From contig DEFA01000023.1 of NCBI GenBank assembly GCA_002350525.1, positions 32,342 to 43,938 of the forward strand: 11,597 nt of DNA, given 5' to 3'. The DNA comes from Lachnospiraceae bacterium UBA2864. GTDB lineage: Bacteria > Bacillota > Clostridia > Lachnospirales > Lachnospiraceae. A program made the translations under genes and the position numbers. A model generated the notes under the pieces. It had not been told where the DNA came from. It made no database searches and was given only the letters and a program-made list of their open reading frames with translations. Of the stretch, positions 6,316 through 11,597 are shown one piece after another. Position 1 is the stretch's first letter; every line of letters begins with the position of its first letter.

Positions 6316-6487
6316 CTACTATTTCAAAATTTTGATTAACAAATTCGGTACTATATACATACCAATCCTCACCATCATCATAGATTGTATAACATTCTTT
6401 ATAATATGAATCATACGTTTTCTCGGCTTCATATACTCTACCTTCGGTAAAGTCCGTATCTGTTTTACCAATATATTTCAATGTCAT
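6305..6487 (-). CDS. Small 60-residue protein, possibly SH3-like; candidate partner of the toxin-like domain
   Basis: The 60-residue acidic protein (MTLKYIGKTDTDFTEGRVYE, then a Tyr-rich middle, ending YSTEFVNQNFEIVESA) has the alternating beta-strand pattern of small SH3-like phage proteins: 'L.YIGKtd..f.eGkvYe', then 'Y.I.DD.ge.WyvYs..f.ivE'. Its start lies 4 bases after the stop of the minor head/toxin-like gene, and AGAGGTGAT serves as its ribosome binding site within the end of that gene, so the two are translationally coupled. A terminator overlaps its stop, making the pair a discrete end of a transcription unit. Small acidic proteins directly after a toxin gene are often immunity proteins. 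That role is an inference, since similar proteins also occur in phages without toxins. Confidence 0.7.
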   Translation of the reverse strand: MTLKYIGKTDTDFTEGRVYEAEKTYDSYYKECYTIYDDGEDWYVYSTEFVNQNFEIVESA

Positions 6488-6491
6488 TCAA

Positions 6492-7628
6492 TCACCTCTG
6501 CTTAGGATTATTTGGAAATTTAAAACCTACCTTTCCAATGTTATCAGCATAATACCAATGTACTTCACGCATTTCTTCATATCCTTCACCATCAGTAACA
6601 ACAGCAACCCCTCTAAATTTATACCAATCTTCAGGTTTTGTTTCAGGATCTCCTGGTTTTGTGTATTCAGCAATAATTTTTTTAATATCTCGTAATTTAG
6701 TACCTTCTATTATTGGTTTAACGCCAGTAACATATGTTCCAGGTTTTATATACAGACGTTTATCTTTCAAAAAGTATTTTTTGTTTTTAACATAAAACTT
6801 TTTAAAAGCAGCGCCCGCATCTTTAGGCACATAAAATCTTTGGTTTTCGATTTCCTTCATTATACCATGGCTGGATTCTTTTTCAAAAGGAATATTCGAT
6901 GAAAAATATTCCACATGGCACCTGCAGTTATAAATTTCTTTCATGTCAGCACCATGGGTTATATCTCCAGGAAACATCAGCTCTGAATCACCTACATTAA
7001 ACAGCTTTGTTATTGGACGTTCCTGCCCATGGGCCTCATCATGTGTGGCACGAACTCTTCCATCAGCTTCGCTGATCCAGACCTTTCTTGTGGCCCTATT
7101 CTTTTCTACGGCCTGGTAAAAGTCATCATAGTTGGATACACTAGTTGCGCATTCAACAGCTATCAGCATCCCCCTAAAATCAGATGTGGGATATTCATCT
7201 TTAGGAATATCAACATCATATTCATCGAAATGAATAATGTCCTTTTCCTTTGTTGTTTCCGGAATCTCTTCATTCGAAATCTCTGCAGCAGGTTCTGCCG
7301 GCTTTTCTGCTTCTTTAATCTGTTTGTGTGTTTCATCCACAATTCGGATCGCTTCTTCTCGGCTCCAGTCATTTATATAAGCAGTGTCCTTAGTCCCTAC
7401 ATACTTATCAGCTACAGCCTTAAGCCTTTCCCGAAGAAATACAGTTTCCTGTGGCTTTGACGACTTTCCGGAAGTTATCATGTCAAATAACATCAGCATT
7501 ATTAACGTGTAGTCCATGGTTAGGTCTACACGTCTTTTCTTTGCTTCCTCCGGAACAGCCATCTTTGAAAACCATGTCTCAGCATGACTTCTTAGCGTAT
7601 TCAGTTCATCAAATTGCTGTACCGCCAT
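6492..7628 (-). CDS. Minor head protein (SPP1 gp7/Mu F-like) with C-terminal BECR-type toxin-like domain
   Basis: The N-terminal helical region and the block at about 150-242 (MLIAVECATSVSNYDD, KVWISEADGRVRATHDEAHG, then FNVGDSELMFPGD and EIYNCRCHVEYF) are characteristic of SPP1 gp7/Mu gpF head morphogenesis proteins, which sit at the portal and help DNA delivery. These normally end soon after the NCRC motif. Here about 130 residues follow (FYVPKDAGAAFKKFYVKNKK, YIKPGTYVTGVK, LRDIKKIIAEYTKPGD, DWYKFRGVAVVTDG, EVHWYYADNIGKVGFKFP). The last pieces recall polymorphic toxin type 50 and phage PBECR nucleases of the barnase/EndoU/colicin/RelE fold, with H357 and W335 as candidate functional residues. 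An acidic low-complexity segment at 105-130 adds to the modular look. The ATG overlaps the portal gene end by 20 bases, with AGAGGT upstream. Head-protein call strong, toxin call moderate. Confidence 0.85.
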   Translation of the reverse strand: MAVQQFDELNTLRSHAETWFSKMAVPEEAKKRRVDLTMDYTLIMLMLFDMITSGKSSKPQETVFLRERLKAVADKYVGTKDTAYINDWSREEAIRIVDETHKQIKEAEKPAEPAAEISNEEIPETTKEKDIIHFDEYDVDIPKDEYPTSDFRGMLIAVECATSVSNYDDFYQAVEKNRATRKVWISEADGRVRATHDEAHGQERPITKLFNVGDSELMFPGDITHGADMKEIYNCRCHVEYFSSNIPFEKESSHGIMKEIENQRFYVPKDAGAAFKKFYVKNKKYFLKDKRLYIKPGTYVTGVKPIIEGTKLRDIKKIIAEYTKPGDPETKPEDWYKFRGVAVVTDGEGYEEMREVHWYYADNIGKVGFKFPNNPKQR

Positions 7629-9081
7629 CGTCTACCTCTGTCTGGTCCTCATTTACATTTATTGTCTCAGTCTGCGTGCTCTTATTAATAAGGCTATTAA
7701 AATGCTCTGCCATTCTATCTTTTGACTTCATTATTGCATCCTGTGCATCTGAAAACAGATTTACAAGCTTCATAGCAACCGCATCATCAACACCAATCTG
7801 ATGAAGAATCTGAAGAACCTGAGCCTTAACCATCATGTTTTCAAGCTTGCTTCGGTTCGGCCTAATATCTATATCAGATATTGTCAGGTCAAAATCTTCC
7901 TGTACTCTAAGCCTGTTAAGAACGTATCTAAGCATCATTCTCTCAGCCTTCTGGAATATAGGAATCCTAAGTTCTGCTCTCTTTTCCTCGGCATAATAGC
8001 CATTTCTAAGAGCAACAGCCTGTCCTGTATCTCCGCCAGATGCTTCCTGTCTACTTGGCATTCCCTGTATAGTAAGAAGGCTGTTATATAGATCATCCTT
8101 ACTTGTTTGGGTGCCATCCTGTGAAAGCTCGCTGGTCATCATTTTAGCGTCGGCAGTTCTGTTATCAGCAGTATCCTTAATAGATATTGCTCCCTCAAAC
8201 GCCATCTTCTTAAATGTTTCCAGATCGATTTTGCAGTTTTTGAACAAAATAAAAGCCTGTACAAATTGATCTATTGCGTTCAATCTGTCAGACTGCATGT
8301 TGTTTATTGCATCCGTAATGCCTATCGTTATCTCTATGTCAGATAGCCTGCGTTCATTGTTCGGATACTCAATAACCGGAATCATGTCATTGCCATTAGG
8401 CTCTTTATATATGATTTTCCCATCCTGAATAATATAATGCATCTGTGGCGTATAAACATGATATAATTCACCCTTATCATTACGCCTTATCTGTACACTG
8501 AAAGCAGGGGTGTTATCATCCGAATAGTAAACAATAAATGTCTTAGTAGGATTCTCACACTTAATATAAAATGGCGTTTCATCAAACTGCTTAGGCATCC
8601 GGTTCTCTTTGCCAATATAGAAGTATGATGTACCGCATATCGAAGCCCAGCGGCCACGCTCTATATCAAGCGCTGCCTTATCCTCAGATTTCATATACTT
8701 ATTAAGTGTCTCCATCTGCTTAGCTTTCACTTCATTTTCTGAATCAGCTAAAACATACTGGATCGGCTCTCCATATAAGTCTGCCACCTTACTGTCAACA
8801 ACTTCAAGTGCATGGTTCTCAACTACCTTGTTATTTATATCCGGCCGTACCTTCTTAACTCGATACAGTATCGGCTGATCGCCTCGGTAATATCTGTCCA
8901 GGTATTTAATGCACTCTACATTGATGTTATGATATGATAATGCATTCCGGAGTTCTTCTACTACGTTTTGATCCGTAATCTGAGACTGGTCCGTATATAT
9001 AACAAGCCTGCCGTATCCATAATCATTCACGGTAGCTGCAAACGGTCTTATATTCTTTTCAAACATTATTGGATTGCTCAT
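7609..9081 (-). CDS. Portal protein, SPP1 gp6-like
   Basis: The product (490 residues from the ATG at 9081) matches the Phage_prot_Gp6 portal family, whose usual length is about 450-500. Visible hallmarks are the N-terminal YLDRYYRGDQPILYRV region, followed by NHALEVVDSKVADLYGEPI. Next come GTSYFYIGKEN with the 'F.IKCENPTKTFIVYYSDDN' strands, VIEYPNNERRLSDIE at the stem entry and the long-helix segment INNMQSDRLNAIDQFVQAF. SGGDTGQAVALRNGYYAEEK fits the tunnel loop/helix region, and the C-terminal crown is rich in D/E/K and helix (about 430-490). It forms the dodecameric vertex that docks terminase. I prefer ATG at 9081 over GTG at 9093, because that GTG lies within the TGAGG that serves as the ribosome binding site. 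Confidence 0.9.
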   Translation of the reverse strand: MSNPIMFEKNIRPFAATVNDYGYGRLVIYTDQSQITDQNVVEELRNALSYHNINVECIKYLDRYYRGDQPILYRVKKVRPDINNKVVENHALEVVDSKVADLYGEPIQYVLADSENEVKAKQMETLNKYMKSEDKAALDIERGRWASICGTSYFYIGKENRMPKQFDETPFYIKCENPTKTFIVYYSDDNTPAFSVQIRRNDKGELYHVYTPQMHYIIQDGKIIYKEPNGNDMIPVIEYPNNERRLSDIEITIGITDAINNMQSDRLNAIDQFVQAFILFKNCKIDLETFKKMAFEGAISIKDTADNRTADAKMMTSELSQDGTQTSKDDLYNSLLTIQGMPSRQEASGGDTGQAVALRNGYYAEEKRAELRIPIFQKAERMMLRYVLNRLRVQEDFDLTISDIDIRPNRSKLENMMVKAQVLQILHQIGVDDAVAMKLVNLFSDAQDAIMKSKDRMAEHFNSLINKSTQTETINVNEDQTEVDDGGTAI

Positions 9082-9102
9082 ACCAAACCTCACAAAACAA
9101 AA

Positions 9103-9125
9103 GCCCCCAGCGGTCAGCCAGGGGC
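9103..9125 (-). terminator. Terminator-like hairpin between the late promoter and the portal gene
   Basis: Arms 9103-9111 and 9117-9125 give a 9-bp GC-rich stem (two G-U wobbles in the minus-strand RNA) around a TGACC loop. It is followed on the minus strand by TTTTGTTTTG and then directly by the portal ribosome binding site. On the plus strand it is followed by GTGTTTTTAT, so it could act in both directions. It lies only about two dozen bases after the expected start of transcription from the predicted promoter. Confidence 0.75.
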
Positions 9126-9155
9126 GTGTTTTTATATCTATCCAAGTCTATATAA

Positions 9156-9185
9156 ATCATAGTTTACAATGTATTGCAATGTCTA
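9156..9185 (-). promoter_or_regulatory. Predicted sigma-70-type promoter for the portal/head genes
   Basis: On the minus strand TAGACA (-35, 5 of 6 matches; plus 9180-9185) is followed after 18 bases by TATGAT (-10, 5 of 6; plus 9156-9161). The -35 box is the innermost of four identical boxes, and the site lies in the 138-base gap between the DUF1492-like gene and the portal gene. This fits a late promoter controlled by the product of the adjacent gene. Confidence 0.6.
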
Positions 9186-9214
9186 TTTTGTCTATTTATG
9201 TCTATTTTGTCTAT
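9179..9214. repeat. Four phased TGTCTAT boxes (two 17-bp direct repeats) upstream of the portal promoter
   Basis: The 17-base sequence ATGTCTATTTTGTCTAT occurs at 9179-9195 and again at 9198-9214. Each copy contains two TGTCTAT heptamers (9180, 9189, 9199, 9208), spaced 9, 10 and 9 bases, close to one helical turn. On the minus strand they read ATAGACA, and the innermost serves as the predicted -35 box. Phased repeats overlapping and extending upstream of a promoter are a typical activator-binding layout, and the DUF1492-like regulator encoded immediately upstream is the natural candidate binder. Confidence 0.8.
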
Positions 9215-9219
9215 AATTT

Positions 9220-9657
9220 CTACCTGTCGTGAAAATTCGTGCCATATTTGTTGTCAAATTCGAGTAATGCCTTGCCGTGGACGATGTTTGCCTGGGCTCT
9301 GCAGATGTTTAACTGAGAGCAGATAAACTTCCAGTCTTTGTATAAAACATATCTAAGCAGCAGGATGTGGCCGAACTCCGCATTTACATTCTCCATTTCA
9401 GAAATCTGATTGCGAACAATGGTCATCTGTGTACGGATTTTTACGATTTTTATACCGATTTTGGCTTTTTCATCCTCAAGATCCACAACTATCTTCCCGA
9501 TAGGATCATTCTGGGGGCTAGTCTGGACTCTGTCGCCATCCAGATTAGGACTTTTAATAGACACCATCTCACGCTCGACATTTTTGTACTCTTCTATTGC
9601 CATTATGTAGTTATTTTCAAGTCTTTTGTAATCCTGTAAATACTGTTTTGCTGTCAT
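9220..9657 (-). CDS. DUF1492-type sigma-70 region 4-like late regulator
   Basis: The 145-residue protein follows the DUF1492 pattern: MTAKQYLQDYKRLENNYIMA opens an N-terminal coiled coil, with the conserved SPNLDGDRVQTSPQNDPIG insertion at about 36-54. A second coiled coil follows (VVDLEDEKAKIGIKIVKIRT, then VRNQISEM). A C-terminal helix-turn-helix at about 93-135 contains ILLLRYVLYKDWKFICSQLN and RAQANIVHGKALLEF, like region 4 of sigma factors and the RinA/ArpU late regulators. Relatives activate packaging and structural genes. It starts 10 bases after the terminase stop, with GGAGGGG overlapping that end. It lies between terminase and portal rather than before the terminase genes, and is followed directly by phased repeats and a promoter that may be its target. 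Confidence 0.8.
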   Translation of the reverse strand: MTAKQYLQDYKRLENNYIMAIEEYKNVEREMVSIKSPNLDGDRVQTSPQNDPIGKIVVDLEDEKAKIGIKIVKIRTQMTIVRNQISEMENVNAEFGHILLLRYVLYKDWKFICSQLNICRAQANIVHGKALLEFDNKYGTNFHDR

Positions 9658-9667
9658 TTTACCCCTC

Positions 9668-11425
9668 CTAAAATCCTATTGCTGCTCTACTAAATACTTC
9701 AACTTCTGCAAGTGCATTTAAATCGCCGTAAGCTTTAGCACACAACTGAGCAATTGCATCTGCTGCATCATCATGTTCATTTTTACCTATTGAGGCAAAC
9801 ATTGATAATTCTGACATAGCCCTTTCATATTGAGGACTTCGTTCGTAATATGTTATGCCTTCTTCCAGCATTTGTTCCTTATCATGCTTGGTTGAATCCA
9901 GGAATATGATCATAGCTTTAATTTTGCCTTCATATCCCTTGATTTTGTCCTGCTTAGATATATTGTTAGGTGCTGGTTTGGTGTTGCAGCTACAGATGTA
10001 CTTTCTATTTTCCAGTTCTTCCTGAATGTCTTGTGCATATAGCTGTCCGCCGTTGTTTTTCTCGAAGGTTATTTCCTTTATTCCATATTTCATCAGCATA
10101 TCGCATACACCAGGAACAGTAACCTTAACGCCGCTACTACTGAAATACCAGTCTACTATGTATATCCATCCGGTATCCTCATCTTGTAAGCCTATTGGCA
10201 TTGATACGCTATCTCCGCCTCCGAATGCCACATCGCATACGGTTATAAATGTATACTTATGATCCACCGGCAGTACGCCATTAAACATCCTTAATTCATC
10301 TGTGGCGAATAAGATACCTTCACGCCTATACGGTGCCTGCATGTACTTGGCAAACCATTCTGCCTCATTTCCTGCCCTGATCAGCCTATCTCGCATCTCA
10401 TGATAATATTCTGTGGAGAATCCTTTAACTTCATAGGCAAAATTGCTCTCGTCGTTCTCATTTAATGCAGGAATCTTACGGAAAACGTATCTATCATCGT
10501 TAGAATACATCTCTTCCAGACGTTTTATAGGATCTAAAACGTTCCAAAGAGTTCCAATAAGAAGCTGTTTGGCCCCATCATTCAAACGGTCTACCATCTT
10601 GTTTAGATATTCAGCGAAAGTGTCATCCATTCTCTTCGGACTAAGAGAATGCGTTCTGTCTCGAACAAGGTCATCCACACAAAGGTATCCGTCTGAGGAT
10701 ATATCTACCGCACCAGTCCAGGTACCATCTATACCTCTACATGTAATTGTAGGAAAATCGCCTTTAGATCCAAAGGATATTGTCATCTTTTCCGCTGACT
10801 TATCCTCTATGAAGTTGGTATTAGGATTAAAATACGAATATAATTCCTCGAAGCAATACTCCGGGGTTGTAAATATGTCTAAAAACTCTTTGTAGAAATG
10901 ATCCGCCAGGAATCCTGAGTGCGTACCCATAGCATTATGGCTAAGAGGATGCCTAAGAACTACCCATGTAAGGAAAAACACGATACAGGTACTCTTACCA
11001 ACACGAGAAGGCATTGATAAAGTGTACATCTTCTGGTCTTTTCTGAACTCTAATGCCTGAAGATCATCTATTACTGTTTTAAGAGTTTTTGCCCTTGGCT
11101 CGTAGAATCTCTTCTCATAAGGGCGCTTATGCTCCATGTATATCAGATACGACTCAAAATACCAGAACGATTCCAGCTTCATTATTTCCCAGTACAGATT
11201 TCGCCAGGTTTCGGCGTTGTCTTTGTCCTCGACAACCTCTTTTAAGGCTATTTCCTTAATGTAATCGGTATAAATCTTGTAATAGTCCTTGTTTTCGGTG
11301 TCGTACAGGAAACCATACTGGCAACATGCCTGCAGATCAAGGTAATAGTCTAGCTGCAACCCATCTTTCCGCAGGTTTTCAATGGTCATATCTATGGCTC
11401 TTTTGTAATCAGCTCTTATTGCCAT
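9668..11425 (-). CDS. terL: Terminase large subunit
   Basis: Starting at the ATG at 11425 (AAGGGA about 7 bases upstream), the product has 585 residues. It is the ATP-driven motor and nuclease that packages DNA through the portal. After an unusual N-terminal extension of about 130 mostly helical residues come the Walker A-like loop SMPSRVGKST (137-146), Walker B YLCVDD (247-252) and the coupling segment LLIGTLWN (288-295). The C-terminal RNase H-like nuclease has D398 in VCDVAFGGGDS, E455 in ITFEKNNGG and the HDDAADAI cluster (551-558), so all catalytic acids appear intact. Alternative starts at 11446 and 11452 lack a ribosome binding site. No terminase small subunit is recognisable nearby; it could lie to the right, or the N-terminal extension could take part of that role. 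Confidence 0.92.
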   Translation of the reverse strand: MAIRADYKRAIDMTIENLRKDGLQLDYYLDLQACCQYGFLYDTENKDYYKIYTDYIKEIALKEVVEDKDNAETWRNLYWEIMKLESFWYFESYLIYMEHKRPYEKRFYEPRAKTLKTVIDDLQALEFRKDQKMYTLSMPSRVGKSTCIVFFLTWVVLRHPLSHNAMGTHSGFLADHFYKEFLDIFTTPEYCFEELYSYFNPNTNFIEDKSAEKMTISFGSKGDFPTITCRGIDGTWTGAVDISSDGYLCVDDLVRDRTHSLSPKRMDDTFAEYLNKMVDRLNDGAKQLLIGTLWNVLDPIKRLEEMYSNDDRYVFRKIPALNENDESNFAYEVKGFSTEYYHEMRDRLIRAGNEAEWFAKYMQAPYRREGILFATDELRMFNGVLPVDHKYTFITVCDVAFGGGDSVSMPIGLQDEDTGWIYIVDWYFSSSGVKVTVPGVCDMLMKYGIKEITFEKNNGGQLYAQDIQEELENRKYICSCNTKPAPNNISKQDKIKGYEGKIKAMIIFLDSTKHDKEQMLEEGITYYERSPQYERAMSELSMFASIGKNEHDDAADAIAQLCAKAYGDLNALAEVEVFSRAAIGF

Positions 11426-11579
11426 CTTTCTGTCCCTTCGTTTCATCTGCACATAAAACAGCTAATGCTATCTCTATGCAGTATTCACGTGACTCTTTAT
11501 CTCTGCATGTCCCTTCATCGAAGTATATACAGTTCTCAAAATGGCATTCCATCGATGCCAGATCCGCTTCTATCGTCAT
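11409..11579 (-). CDS. Small cysteine-rich protein upstream of the terminase
   Basis: This complete short gene encodes 56 residues beginning MTIEADLASMECHFENCIYF. The ATG at 11579 is preceded by AAAGGAG with a 6-base spacer, a strong site, and the stop overlaps the terminase start region by 17 bases, which suggests translational coupling. Cysteines at 12, 17, 25, 34 and 43 (C-x4-C-x7-C-x8-C-x8-C) and the ECHFENCIYFDEGTC arrangement suggest a small metal-binding knuckle. It is too short, and lacks the HTH plus oligomerisation helices, to be a normal terminase small subunit. I do not recognise a family. Its position argues for a role in packaging or late control, but this is inference. Confidence 0.65.
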   Translation of the reverse strand: MTIEADLASMECHFENCIYFDEGTCRDKESREYCIEIALAVLCADETKGQKDGNKS

Positions 11580-11597
11580 TTTTCTCTCCTTTATTTG

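Larger units (their letters stand above)
1..11597. mobile_element. Part of an integrated phage or phage-satellite element
   Basis: All supported genes are on the minus strand with short gaps or overlaps, and nearly all recognised products are phage proteins: terminase, portal, minor head protein, scaffold, decoration protein, capsid, replisome organiser, helicase loader and integrase. The integrase runs off the left edge, so one attachment site probably lies shortly to the left. No connector, tail, lysis or tRNA gene was found. The right boundary is not visible. Whether this is a complete phage with displaced tail genes, a remnant or a capsid-forming satellite cannot be settled from the window. 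Confidence 0.85.

Noticed and set aside
6305..6487. tRNA or small RNA in the AT-rich stretch around the 60-residue gene
   Set aside because: No cloverleaf or T-loop motif is present; the hairpins found are terminators and the frame has a good ribosome binding site.
7029..7460. 143-residue plus-strand frame, rich in Phe/Cys/Leu
   Set aside because: It is antisense to the minor head protein gene, and its composition is that of reverse-complemented charged codons rather than a real membrane protein.
10443..10895. 150-residue open frame on the plus strand
   Set aside because: It lies entirely antisense to the terminase gene, lacks a good ribosome binding site and has no recognisable domain; it is a shadow of a conserved coding region.

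Overview
The window is part of an integrated phage-like element, most likely from a Gram-positive Clostridia host such as a Lachnospiraceae bacterium. This rests on strong AGGAGG-type ribosome binding sites, moderately AT-rich DNA, and the protein families present: a DUF1492-type regulator, SPP1-like portal and gp7, a GP20-type scaffold and a G39P-like helicase loader. The host assignment is an inference. Every supported gene lies on the minus strand, so the window is described from high to low coordinates.

Head-packaging block (11579 to 4130): a 56-residue cysteine-rich protein, the large terminase, a DUF1492/sigma-70 region 4-like regulator, an intergenic control region (four TAGACA boxes, a promoter, a terminator-like hairpin), an SPP1 gp6-like portal, and an SPP1 gp7/Mu F-like minor head protein with a C-terminal domain that looks like a BECR-fold toxin. 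Then come a 60-residue protein, two tandem terminators, a coiled-coil scaffold, a small head decoration protein and a lambda gpE-type major capsid protein.

Glycosyltransferase block (4097 to 1731): an unrecognised 87-residue ORF, a broken C-terminal piece of what looks like a GT10 fucosyltransferase, and an intact 630-residue protein. The large protein combines a GT2 domain, a GT4-like domain and a short C-terminal module that resembles small phage domains.

Replication and integration block (1708 to 1): a phage replisome organiser with iterons and palindromes inside its gene (a candidate origin), a G39P-like helicase loader, a Cro/C1-type HTH protein, and the first 53 codons of a tyrosine integrase running off the left edge.

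The layout is unusual. The capsid gene is followed by glycosyltransferase and replication/integration genes. Head-tail connector, tail, holin and endolysin genes are absent where a siphophage would have them. Within the window this is a head-making, packaging, self-replicating and integrating cassette with no tail, which suggests a capsid-forming satellite, a rearranged prophage or a prophage remnant. Sequence to the right of the window would decide between these.
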